Below, in pieces: positions 50,740-59,101 of a stretch of 64,000 nucleotides of DNA (the first letter of the stretch is position 1; each line of letters begins with the position of its first letter). The notes beneath the pieces were generated by a model that worked only from the letters and a program-made list of their open reading frames with translations, had not been told where the DNA came from and ran no database searches. The position numbers and the translations under genes were made by a program. Source of the DNA: Effusibacillus lacus (GTDB lineage: Bacteria > Bacillota > Bacilli > Tumebacillales > Effusibacillaceae); NCBI RefSeq assembly GCF_002335525.1, contig NZ_BDUF01000020.1, forward strand, positions 1-64,000. Reading direction: 5' to 3'.

Positions 50740-51354
50740 CGAACCTTAACGGACAATATTTCACGAGCAGTTGGTACTTGCAGCGCTCCTGTAAGGAGTT
50801 TAATCCCGTCTTTTCTGTTCGGATACATGGAAGCGTCTTTGAATGTTAACTTTCCGGTATATGCGGTTCGAAACGGCATTGCTCTGGAATGGGTGTCAGT
50901 CATTCTTCCGGCTTTTGTCGTGGGTAGTCTGGCTTTGCAAATGCCTCTTGGCAAGTGGAGTGATAAAACAGGCCGGCAAAAGGTCATGACGCTTTGTGCG
51001 GTGACAGGAGCTGCCGCTTTTGTGGCGTTTCCCTTTGCGGGGGACAATGTGTGGGCCATGATGGCGCTTCTGGCTCTTGCCGGGGCGACGGTGGGCTCTT
51101 TCTACTCATTGGGTCTGGCGTTTGTGGCAGACATCTTGCCACAGGGCATGGTTCCCACAGCCGGAATCATTGCGAGCATGAACTTCAGCTTGGCCAGCAT
51201 TTTGGCACCCAACCTGAACGGTGTCTTGCTTGATTCCGCTTGGCCCGGCTCGATGTTTGCCGTCATGGGGGGCATGTTGGCCCTGTTTGCCGTCTCCGGT
51301 CCCTTTTTCCGCAGACGCCGGTCCAGGCAAATAACAGCCACGCATGGTTTCTAG
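50740..51354 (+). pseudogene. C-terminal half of a decayed MFS transporter
   Basis: The frame encodes the second half of a 12-helix MFS permease, starting at the helix 7 region (RSLIPSFLFGYMEASLNVNF). It includes motif A-like GKWSDKTGRQKVM and ends normally with a basic tail. The N-terminal half is missing and no ribosome site precedes the first ATG (50827). It is a relic left by deletion between the bactofilin gene and the next unit. Confidence 0.75.
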
Positions 51355-51456
51355 TGGGATCCCTAAACTTTTCCTGTGTTGAAAAAAAGCTATTTTTGTG
51401 GTTCCCTTTCACTTCTTATGCTAGAGTAAATAGAGAGTAGACTTTGAGGTGATCGT

Positions 51457-52365
51457 GTGAACCTTGGAAAGTTTGTAATAATGATTGCGTTGGCGGCAGT
51501 CACTGTCGGTTGTCAATCGAACGCGGCATGGACCCCTAATTTTCTGAAGCAGGCTCAGCCGGAAAAAAAACAGCAGCAGCAAAAAACATTTGAGGATGTT
51601 TTGAAGCACACGCAAGGAGATCCTCTTGAGGGCAAAGTCCTGGCTGAGATAAAAGGTGTTTTCGATCCTGATGCCAATCGATTCGCGTTTGTGACAGACG
51701 ATGACAGGCCGGTTTTCGTATATGAGGAAAGTGATGGCACGGTTAAGCTGCTGATTGTAAACAAAGACGGAACTGTCAAACAGGAATCTTTCCAGGGATA
51801 CGACTTGAAAAAAGCGATTCTCAACAACAAGATTCTTTACATAGGATACAAGGGCAATTCGGTGATCAAACTAAACGTGGACAGTTTCCATTATTCGGAA
51901 GTGGACAAGTCTGAAATGGAAAGGGCACGGGTTGTACTGGACGAATTCAAGCTGCCGGGGAAAGAGACTCCCGTTCATTCGCAGGACGGATTCATCTATA
52001 CGCAGGAAGGTTATATATTTGACATCAAGAATCACGAGTACCTGCTCAGTGGAAAATCGAAGAAAAAGTTCTATGAAAAGGCGGATTTTGCTTACGGGAC
52101 TCACTTGTTTGAAATTGAACCCCGCCTTGACCAGGCGATCAATCTGAAAGTGATCGCAGCAAAAGGCGATAAGACAGCAAAAGGAAAGACTTACGGGATT
52201 CACTTGGATTTGCACAAGGGATATAATGTAAAGAATATTGAGCATGCCATCGGATCCAATGGCACCCTTTACCTGTTTGCCATAGGAGCCAGAGAGGACA
52301 ACAAGTTGGCAGTGAAGATGTTTGAAGTACCGTTGAGATCACTTGAGGAAAAGGAAATGGAATAA
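51457..52365 (+). CDS. Putative lipoprotein of unknown function
   Basis: 302 residues from GTG 51457 after TTTGAGGTGATC. The N-terminus (MNLGKFVIMIALAAVTVGC) is a lipoprotein signal with Cys19 as the acylated residue. A Gln/Lys-rich linker (about 33-45) leads to a beta-rich domain whose repeating strands (GVFDPDANRFAFVTDDDRPV, GYDLKKAILNNKILYIGYKG) suggest a beta-propeller-like fold. No family recognised. Confidence 0.7.
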   Translation: MNLGKFVIMIALAAVTVGCQSNAAWTPNFLKQAQPEKKQQQQKTFEDVLKHTQGDPLEGKVLAEIKGVFDPDANRFAFVTDDDRPVFVYEESDGTVKLLIVNKDGTVKQESFQGYDLKKAILNNKILYIGYKGNSVIKLNVDSFHYSEVDKSEMERARVVLDEFKLPGKETPVHSQDGFIYTQEGYIFDIKNHEYLLSGKSKKKFYEKADFAYGTHLFEIEPRLDQAINLKVIAAKGDKTAKGKTYGIHLDLHKGYNVKNIEHAIGSNGTLYLFAIGAREDNKLAVKMFEVPLRSLEEKEME

Positions 52366-52390
52366 ACCGGACAAACATTTGATTCCGACA

Positions 52391-52427
52391 AAAAACCGTG
52401 TGGCGGAAGCCGCGCGGCTTTTTGTTT
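52391..52427 (+). terminator. Intrinsic terminator after lipoprotein gene
   Basis: CCGTGTGGC (52396-52404) pairs with GCCGCGCGG (52409-52417), then CTTTTTGTTT. Confidence 0.75.
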
Positions 52428-52448
52428 GGCCCGGTGAGTCTGCAGGAA

Positions 52449-52487
52449 AATAAAAACCCCGGTCAAAGCAGCAGCTTCATCCGGGGA
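52449..52487 (-). terminator. Intrinsic terminator after cold-shock gene
   Basis: CCCCGG (52457-52462) pairs with CCGGGG (52481-52486); on the minus strand TTTTTATTTT follows. Confidence 0.75.
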
Positions 52488-52499
52488 ATATCACCAGGG

Positions 52500-52697
52500 T
52501 TAGATTCTTACAACGTTGGCAGCCTGTGGTCCACGTGCACCTTCTACAATGTCAAATTCAACTTTTTGGCCTTCTTCCAAGGTTTTGAAACCATCTGTCT
52601 GGATAGCGGAGAAGTGGACGAACACGTCGCCGCCGTCTTCGCGCTGGATAAATCCGTAGCCTTTTTCCGCACTGAACCACTTAACAATCCCTTGCAT
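52500..52697 (-). CDS. csp: Cold-shock protein (CspA/CspB family)
   Basis: 65-residue single cold-shock domain that binds single-stranded nucleic acid. RNP1 (KGYGFIQ, about residues 13-19) and RNP2 (VFVHFSAI, about 26-33) are intact, and the length is standard. ATG 52697 has AGGAGG-like sequence (AGGAGGTATTCTTTA) upstream. The leader from about 52700 to 52760 may carry cold-responsive structure, but none was defined. Confidence 0.95.
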   Translation of the reverse strand: MQGIVKWFSAEKGYGFIQREDGGDVFVHFSAIQTDGFKTLEEGQKVEFDIVEGARGPQAANVVRI

Positions 52698-52884
52698 TAA
52701 AGAATACCTCCTAGAGCTTTGGAAAGCTGACAAACTTACCTTTTTCCAAGGTATGCCTTGAGTCTAGCAGAAATTATCTGCAAAATCAAACAAAAGTTAT
52801 GCTGAATATGGATTGCATTTCAGCTTCAATTTGAGTACTATAATTTGTGTACTACAATTTGAATATATTGTCCAAGGAGGATCT

Positions 52885-54414
52885 ATGAAGCAAACAAATG
52901 TGAAATGGACAGTAGCCGCCATGATGCTGGCACTCCTTCTTGCATCGCTTGACCAAACGATTGTGGCGACCGCGATGCCGACAATTGTTGCGGAATTGAA
53001 GGGAATGGAGATTTATTCATGGGTTTTCACTTCCTATATGTTGACGATGACCACCATCATGCCTATTGTCGGGAAGTTATCTGACATGTATGGGCGTAAA
53101 CTCTTTTTCCTGTTGGGGCTGGGAGTCTTTATGGCAGGGTCAGCCCTTTGCGGTACAGCCGATTCCATGTTTGAGCTGGTGATTTACCGGGGCCTTCAGG
53201 GGCTGGGCGCAGGATCCATCATGCCGACCGCTTTCACAATTATCTTTGAGATTTTCCCGCCGGAAAAAAGAGGCCGCATGCAAGGGATTTTCGGTACCGT
53301 GTTCGGAATTTCGTCAGTGTTTGGACCATCGCTTGGTGCCTACATTACCGAATTCTTCTCCTGGGAATGGATTTTCTACATTAATTTGCCACTGGGTATT
53401 GTTTCCTTTGGTATTCTTATGTTCTCACTGGTGGAAACCAAAGCGGCCGGCCATTCGCCGAAGGTGGATTACCTGGGAGCCGGCACGATGGCGGTGTCGG
53501 TAATTACCTTGCTTCTGGCGCTTGTGTTGGGAGGCAAGGAATACGAATGGTCTTCATGGCAAGTGTTGGGGCTATTTGCGATCTCACTGCTGTTTCTAGG
53601 GTTTTTCCTGCAGGTGGAACGAAGAGCCAAAGAACCCATGCTGCCTCTTTCCCTGTTCAGGAAACGGGTGATTGCAGTTGTCAGTGCTGTTACTTTTCTG
53701 CAGGGGGCCGCGATGATGGGGGGAGCCACCTATATTCCTCTGTTTGTGCAGGGTGTTCTCGGCGGAAGTGCAGCGAATGCGGGTAACATCCTGACCCCGA
53801 TGATGCTGTCGCTGGTGGTGGGCTCCACGGTTGGCGGATTGGTCATGCGGAAGTATACCTATCGGACCATCACTTTGACAGCCATGGCCGTCATGTCGCT
53901 GGGCGCTTTCCTGTTGACCCGTCTCAACATGACTTCATCGTCATTTGAAGTGATCCTGTATATGATCATCTTCGGTTTGGGGACCGGACCCTTGATGCCG
54001 GTTACCACCACAGCGGTGCAGGGAGTGGTGGAACCGACACAACGGGGGGTTGCCACATCAAGTGTCACTTTCTTCCGCTCCATTGGGGGAACGGTCGGGG
54101 TGGCCATTATGGGCACCATCGTCACTATGACCATGACCCATTCCCTGGCTCAACAGATCACAGGTTTGCCTGTGAATGAGGCGTTGCTGAAGGACCCTCA
54201 GGTTCTGCTGGAACCGGCAGCAAGAATGGCGATTCCCGCACCGGTTTTGACAATTTTGCAAAACAGCCTGGCACAAGCAATCTCCAATGTATTCCTCTTC
54301 AGCCTGGGAGCAGCACTTGCGGGGTTGGTGATTTCGGCGTTTCTTGGCAAGTCGAAACTGGAAATTCATAGAAAACCCGTTCAGACCAAAGCCATACCCG
54401 ACGGCACGGCCTAG
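52885..54414 (+). CDS. MFS transporter, DHA2 drug:proton antiporter family
   Basis: 509-residue exporter with about 14 helices. It has LLASLDQTIVATAMPTIVAE, motif A GKLSDMYGRKLFF, GLGAGSIMPTAFTIIFEIFP and FGISSVFGPSLGAYITE. It is the same subfamily as the protein at 48371 and is followed within 12 bp by a PadR regulator, a frequent arrangement for inducible multidrug exporters. AAGGAGG at 52874-52880 supports ATG 52885. Confidence 0.93.
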   Translation: MKQTNVKWTVAAMMLALLLASLDQTIVATAMPTIVAELKGMEIYSWVFTSYMLTMTTIMPIVGKLSDMYGRKLFFLLGLGVFMAGSALCGTADSMFELVIYRGLQGLGAGSIMPTAFTIIFEIFPPEKRGRMQGIFGTVFGISSVFGPSLGAYITEFFSWEWIFYINLPLGIVSFGILMFSLVETKAAGHSPKVDYLGAGTMAVSVITLLLALVLGGKEYEWSSWQVLGLFAISLLFLGFFLQVERRAKEPMLPLSLFRKRVIAVVSAVTFLQGAAMMGGATYIPLFVQGVLGGSAANAGNILTPMMLSLVVGSTVGGLVMRKYTYRTITLTAMAVMSLGAFLLTRLNMTSSSFEVILYMIIFGLGTGPLMPVTTTAVQGVVEPTQRGVATSSVTFFRSIGGTVGVAIMGTIVTMTMTHSLAQQITGLPVNEALLKDPQVLLEPAARMAIPAPVLTILQNSLAQAISNVFLFSLGAALAGLVISAFLGKSKLEIHRKPVQTKAIPDGTA

Positions 54415-54426
54415 GAGGAACCCGGA

Positions 54427-54963
54427 ATGGAATTGCGGCTTCTGATCTTGGGGTTACTGTCTGAACATGACCTGCATCCTTATGAGGTCCTGCAGATTCT
54501 GAAAACACGCCAAGTACACGATTACATTAAGGTCAATTATGGAACTCTGTATTATGCTTTCGACCAGATGGAGAAGAATGGCTGGATCGCAGTAAAGGAA
54601 GTGATCCAGGAGGAGAAGCGCCCGGAAAAAAGGGTCTACCGCATCACCGAAACAGGACGGGAGGAATTCCGAAAACTACTTCACAAAGCCTTTCGCAGTG
54701 AGGCCAAGATATTTCACCCGCTATATCCCGCTTTGATGAACGGTCACCTGGCGAATACTGAAGAAGTGGCTGCGGCTATGGAATGGCGGCTGCAGATTGC
54801 CCGCAAGAATGTGGAGTTTCTTCGTGAACTTTATCGCTGCAAATCTTGCGGACATCCTTATGGCGTGGTAATGCTCATCAAGAACGCTTTGATGCACAGT
54901 GAGACCGAACTGGCATGGTTGGAAGAATTTCTGGAAGGAGTCAAAGCCGGAAGACTGTCATGA
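54427..54963 (+). CDS. PadR family transcriptional regulator
   Basis: 178 residues. The N-terminal winged helix (LLILGLLSEHDLHPYEVLQI, GTLYYAFDQMEKNGWI, KRVYRITETGREEFRKLL) precedes a C-terminal helical dimerisation domain. CKSCGHPYG near residue 140 is a small Cys-containing insert. PadR proteins usually repress the adjacent exporter and respond to its substrates. It sits in the same operon as the transporter, so autoregulation is likely. Confidence 0.93.
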   Translation: MELRLLILGLLSEHDLHPYEVLQILKTRQVHDYIKVNYGTLYYAFDQMEKNGWIAVKEVIQEEKRPEKRVYRITETGREEFRKLLHKAFRSEAKIFHPLYPALMNGHLANTEEVAAAMEWRLQIARKNVEFLRELYRCKSCGHPYGVVMLIKNALMHSETELAWLEEFLEGVKAGRLS

Positions 54964-55364
54964 AGTTGCGGTGGAAGGCGTTGTTGGTTCATTGAGCCTT
55001 GCTGTTTGGGTGTTTTGACAGGTACCAAATAACCACGAAGAACATATCGTATGAAGGACCCTATGGGGTTGGTTACAAGAGCAGCCGCCGGTAACAGTCA
55101 GCGGGTTTGCTGTTGATCGATTCTACCAGGTTTCTGAGAGGTTTCACAAAAAACTTGCAAAAAGTATTGAAACCATATTCAATCTGTGATATTTTAATCT
55201 TCGTTAAAAATAAATCGAAGCAAACGAAATCGGATTAGGAACCAGGATTCACTTAAAGGGTTAGGACCTCTCCGGACTAACTTTCCCCCGTGGTGAATGA
55301 CGTAGGTCCTATGCGAAAAATCGAGCAACACCAATTTTTCGTTTAGGAAGGGGGCCGAAAGCTC
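54964..55364 (+). promoter_or_regulatory. Gene-free stretch holding the speD promoter and leader
   Basis: 401 bp without a gene. A good sigma-A promoter is visible: TTGAAA (55167-55172), a 17-nt spacer and TATTTT (55190-55195). The roughly 165-nt leader that follows can fold. AGGACCT (about 55262-55268) may pair with AGGTCCT (about 55304-55310), GATTCAC (about 55246-55252) with GTGAAT near 55293, and GTTAG with CTAAC between them. It matches no riboswitch I know. Confidence 0.55.
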
Positions 55365-55763
55365 ATGACCCAAGAGGTGTATTCAACTTATGGGAGACAT
55401 GTTGCTGTCGACACGTGGGGTGCTGACTTTAACATGCTCAATGACGCCAAATTTTTGGAAGAAATGATGGTAAAGGCTGCTGAGAAGTGCGGTGCAACGG
55501 TTCTATCCGTTCAATCCAAACAATTTGAGCCTCAAGGAGCAACCGTTCTGGTTTTGCTTTCGGAGAGCCACATCTCAATCCACACCTACCCGGAGAAAGG
55601 TTTTGCGGCATTGGATTGCTACACCTGCGGAGAGACCGTGGATCCTCAAATTGCGATGGATTACATGATCTCGGTCCTGAAACCGGAGAAAGCCTACCCC
55701 AAGATGCTCAAGCGTGGAGAAGGTCCGATCGTAGTGGTCGAACCAGTCGGAGCGATGAAATAA
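55365..55763 (+). CDS. speD: S-adenosylmethionine decarboxylase proenzyme
   Basis: 132-residue class 1b SpeD, which makes decarboxylated SAM for spermidine synthesis. The self-cleavage site is in LLSESHISIHTYPE, where Ser68 becomes the pyruvoyl group. The catalytic His in SIHTYPE and the LDCYTCGE segment are conserved. GGAAGGGGG precedes ATG. It ends with a terminator and is the last clearly housekeeping gene before the accessory region. Confidence 0.96.
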   Translation: MTQEVYSTYGRHVAVDTWGADFNMLNDAKFLEEMMVKAAEKCGATVLSVQSKQFEPQGATVLVLLSESHISIHTYPEKGFAALDCYTCGETVDPQIAMDYMISVLKPEKAYPKMLKRGEGPIVVVEPVGAMK

Positions 55764-55788
55764 GCCTGCGAAAGCGGGCTTTTTTTAT
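55760..55788 (+). terminator. Intrinsic terminator after speD
   Basis: AAGCCTGC (55762-55769) pairs with GCGGGCTT (55774-55781), then a run of T. Confidence 0.85.
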
Positions 55789-56154
55789 AAATGCACACTT
55801 TAGTCATGTGGAGTGCGTAGTTCTGATAAAACGTGCCGAAAGCCGCATGGGATAAGGCTTTCCGGCAGTTTTGAAGAGCAGTTTTTGAGGGGTAAAAACG
55901 ATGATAAAAACTCGGTTATTTTTAAAATGATCGGGTTTTTACTTTTATAAGATAAACCAGAAAAGCATTACTTGCCTGACTGGATTTTCTTTGACAAATA
56001 TGGGGGTATAGCTTGTCAGGGAAAGCGCAAATAATATTCTGAAAAATTAGTCAAATAAAAGTCTTTCAACAAGTTTTCCAGAATTTATTATATAATTATG
56101 TCTATAATGGGGAGGTCGAATTATTAAGCCTTAAAATAAGGTGGACTGGAAAGG
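55789..56154. other. AT-rich boundary stretch before the accessory region
   Basis: No gene is seen. A hairpin (GCCGAAAGCC near 55832 with GGCTTTCCGGC near 55853) may be a further terminator. The rest is strongly A/T-rich and includes several TATAAT-like sites (for example just before 56110). No integrase, tRNA or direct repeat marking an integration site could be identified. Confidence 0.4.
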
Positions 56155-56760
56155 ATGAGAAATTCAGGCAATGAAGATCGAAAAGGTTTTCATGAAGAAT
56201 TTCCGCTGCTTCGGTTCGAGAGGGACCAAGACTTTGACCATGTCCCGCTGTCGTTTCCGATGCTTAACCGACTTGTCGAATTACTGATTCGAGAGAACCC
56301 GTCGATCCTCAAAGCCCTGCGTCTCACATATTCAGTCGTGTTTTTCGACGAGTTTCAGGATACAACCTTTGTCCAGTTTGAGCTTCTACGTACCGCGTTC
56401 GATGGCAGCGAGGCCATCTTCACAGCCGTGGGGGATGACAAGCAGCGTATCATGGTGTGGGCGGGCGCTATGCCAGACGCTTTCGCCCAGTTTGAGCAGC
56501 AGTTCGGCGCGCAAAGAATCTCACTAATCTCCAACTGGCGCTCGCATGAGGATCTTGTTCGGATTCAGCACGTCATCGCGAGCAGAATCGATTCCACCGT
56601 CGAGGAGCCCGAGGCCCGTGCCGAGCGGCTGGTTGACGTGCAGGTCCTCCGCCGAGCATTTCCTTCCTATCAGCGTCAGCGTGATTTTGTTCGTGTCTGG
56701 AACGGGTTCGTGTTGCTCCTGCTGGAGTTTGGAAACGTCGATTTCTGCGGTGAGAAGTGA
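56155..56760 (+). pseudogene. Fused remnant of an OLD-family nuclease and a UvrD-type helicase
   Basis: Two frames overlap. From ATG 56171 the start of an OLD/AAA ATPase can be read: MKIEKVFMKNFRCFGSRGTK, about 25 residues. It then switches to the frame from 56155, which carries the middle of a UvrD-like helicase: VPLSFPMLNRLVELLIREN, Walker B VVFFDEFQDTT, AVGDDKQRIMVWAGA and SLISNWRS. The N-terminal helicase with Walker A, the rest of the nuclease and the helicase C-terminus are lost. OLD nuclease plus UvrD helicase is the gene pair of Gabija-type phage defence, so this looks like a deletion scar of such a system. Confidence 0.7.
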
Positions 56761-57270
56761 AAGGGAGCCGCCCATTGCATTGACATGGTCTGCAATTAGT
56801 TCGCCCCGACTTGTACTATTTTATTGTTCTGGGGCAAATTGTTATAGGTTGGGGGTAGTTGCCACTTCCCCTAATCCATATTATAGTAGCTGGTGTTAAA
56901 AAGCGAATAAAAGTAGACCTAATCTATTTGGGCAGTGTCAAGAAATTTTCGCATTTTGAATAATCTCTTAACACAACTAGCAGCTAATCAGAAACTGGGT
57001 TGGCTTCTCAAGGGTATTAGATTGCCTGATAGCGCAGCTTCATTTTATATACAGCTAAAACCAAATAAGGAAAAGGAATCTCCTATTAGCAAATTAGCGG
57101 TGGCATTTTAGAAATAAGATGCTGCCGTTTTTTTATGCCCTTTTTTAGGAATGACGGTGAAATCTTTGTCAGCTTCTGGAATAGTGATCATTTCTTCATC
57201 AAGCCGGAGCGGGAGCTGAAACAGGAAAACAAACAAAACATTTGCGAACAGACGATGGGAGGAATGTAAC
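56761..57270. other. Degenerate stretch between remnants
   Basis: 510 bp without a recognisable gene. A terminator-like hairpin lies at 57097-57134 (CGGTGGCAT with ATGCTGCCG, then T7). The last 30 bp hold the ribosome site GGGAGG of the next gene. Short coding-like scraps are present but could not be matched. Confidence 0.4.
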
Positions 57271-57870
57271 ATGCCAAATCATATTACAAACATACTTACC
57301 GCATCTGGTGATAAGGAAAAGGTCAGCGCAATGTTTGAAGCCATCAAAAATGATGAGATTGGAACCGGCAGCAATGACTTCAATAAAATTACACCGATGC
57401 CGGAACACATCTACAGAGGGGATCTGGGCAGGGAGGAAATTGAAAAGTACGGCGCTGAAAACTGCTGGTACGACTGGAGTATAAAAAACTGGGGAACAAA
57501 ATGGAACAGCTATGGCTATGACGAACATACCGCAGAAAATTTTGACGGCAGCTCGATAAAATTCTTAACCGCATGGAGCAGCGTTAGCGATTTAATGAAA
57601 AAGCCGTCCTCTATGTTTCCTGATATCCGTTTTGACTACAAATGGGCGGATGAGGACTTTGGCTATAACACTGGTAAGGCAGAGTTTAAAGATGGTAAAA
57701 CCCTGAGTTACTTTACAGCAGAGGGCGGCTCTGCCGAGGCGCTTGAGCTGGCGGCAAGTATTCTTGATATAGACCTTGCCGAAGCAGGATGTCTCTACAA
57801 TGAAAACACCGGTAAATACGAATATGTGGAAGATGAGCCGGATGAAACTCCTCAGATGGGTGGTGTGTAG
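57271..57870 (+). CDS. YubB ferredoxin-like (DUF1281/Api92-like) protein of mobile elements
   Basis: 199-residue protein beginning MPNHITNILTASGDKEKVSA. Its WYDWSIKNWGTKWNSYGYD segment and the later LTAWSSVSDLMKKPSSMFPD and YFTAEGGSAEALELA are typical of the Api92/YubB ferredoxin-fold family on plasmids, phages and conjugative elements. The role is unknown. GGGAGGAATGTAAC precedes the ATG. It is intact and starts the mobile-element-like block. Confidence 0.72.
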   Translation: MPNHITNILTASGDKEKVSAMFEAIKNDEIGTGSNDFNKITPMPEHIYRGDLGREEIEKYGAENCWYDWSIKNWGTKWNSYGYDEHTAENFDGSSIKFLTAWSSVSDLMKKPSSMFPDIRFDYKWADEDFGYNTGKAEFKDGKTLSYFTAEGGSAEALELAASILDIDLAEAGCLYNENTGKYEYVEDEPDETPQMGGV

Positions 57871-57966
57871 AAATGCATACCGGTATTTTTTTATGAAAGG
57901 CATATAAGCATGAGGCGCTATCTGAAAAGGCAGCGTCTTTTTTTGTTGCCGGAAAGGAGCTGAACT

Positions 57967-58507
57967 ATGAACAAAGATACAAAAACACAGGATAAAAAAA
58001 CAGGCAGCGATCCTGCACCATCAAGAAAAATCGTGGCTATTATACAGAGCTTTGCACAGCTTGAAAAGAACTACGGCAAGGAAGGAGCCGCCATCATCAT
58101 CGACAACTGCCAGGACACCATCTTTGGAGGCTTTGCCCCTAACTCGGAATCAGCAGAGATACTCTCCAGAAGCCTTGGCAATAAGACGGTTTTATCAGGT
58201 TCGGTTACCCGGGGGAAGTATGATCCGTCCCAATCCTTGCAAATGATCCAGCGTCCCCTGATGACTCCCGATGAATTGAAGACCCTGCCCAAAGGCAGCT
58301 TCATTGTCGCAAAGACCGGCGCCTGTCCTATGAAAACCAGTTTAAAGCTGTTCAAGGTTGCCTATGCTGACAAAAAAAGAGCTGGAAGAGGAGATCGTCA
58401 AGCGGCACATATCATATGAAGATATAGAAGAGCAGGAACCATACTCCACATCAGCTCAAGGCGGCAAATCTCTTGCACCGCTGAAGAGATTCAGGGGAAA
58501 GCATTGA
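57967..58507 (+). pseudogene. Truncated VirD4/TraG-type coupling protein of a conjugative element
   Basis: Residues about 20-130 match the C-terminal part of type IV coupling proteins: IVAIIQSFAQLEKNYGKEGA, NCQDTIFGGFAPNSESAEIL, SGSVTRGKYDPSQSLQMIQR and MTPDELKTLPKGSFIVAKTG. The N-terminal membrane and Walker A regions are missing and replaced by about 18 unrelated residues behind a good ribosome site. At the A7 run near 58372 the frame shifts; the true tail (KKELEEEIVKRHISYEDIEE...) continues in the +1 frame to the stop at 58505-58507. It is the relic of an integrative conjugative element or plasmid. Confidence 0.8.
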
Positions 58508-58582
58508 AGTCCAGGCTGCAAACAAAGACAAAAACACAGCGGCAAATGGAGCCGCCGCTGCGCACAGATTAGGAGGTGCCTG

Positions 58583-58849
58583 ATGGGCTATTTTGAATCG
58601 CTTTATGCATCAGAGCTTCCCCATAGGGCTGTAGCCGTCTACATGTACCTTCGTGACAGGGCGGACAAGAATGGCAAATGGTATCCGGCGATCGGTACCA
58701 TCGCCGCAGAACTGAAGCTGTCACGGAGCACCGTAAAAAGAGCCATCGCGGACCTTGAAAAGAGCGGTTATGTTTGCAAAGAGCAGCGGTGGCGTGAGGA
58801 CGGGGGCAAGAGCAGCAACATGTATTTTTTGAAATCAGGGATGGGGTAA
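58583..58849 (+). CDS. Helix-turn-helix protein of mobile elements
   Basis: 88-residue winged-helix protein: ESLYASELPHRAVAVYMYLR, then TIAAELKLSRSTVKRAIADL and EKSGYVCKEQRW. It resembles the short HTH proteins beside transfer genes in Firmicute conjugative elements (Tn1549-like). AGGAGG is 6 nt before the ATG. Its job may be control of transfer or replication; this is inferred from context only. Confidence 0.75.
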   Translation: MGYFESLYASELPHRAVAVYMYLRDRADKNGKWYPAIGTIAAELKLSRSTVKRAIADLEKSGYVCKEQRWREDGGKSSNMYFLKSGMG

Positions 58850-59013
58850 CTCTGAAAAACCTTACTTTTATACCAAGGGGGCAGTCTGTTTATTTGGTGA
58901 ACTGTGGTACGGTTCACCGTGAGCTATGCAGTGAACTGCCCACTCTAAGAAATATTCAACGTCAGACAAAGAAACAAAATAGAGTAGCATCAACAGACAA
59001 AAAATGTAAAAAT

Positions 59014-59043
59014 AATATTTTAGTATAGACATACTAAAATATT
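59014..59043. promoter_or_regulatory. 13-bp perfect palindrome upstream of the type I-like locus
   Basis: AATATTTTAGTAT (59014-59026), AGAC, ATACTAAAATATT (59031-59043). It lies 58 nt before the first gene of the locus and is a likely operator or a recombinase site. It overlaps a region with several possible -10 elements. Confidence 0.55.
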
Positions 59044-59101
59044 TATGATACACTACTATCAATGGAAGAATTTACACATTTGGATAGAAAGGAGGAAAAT
59101 T

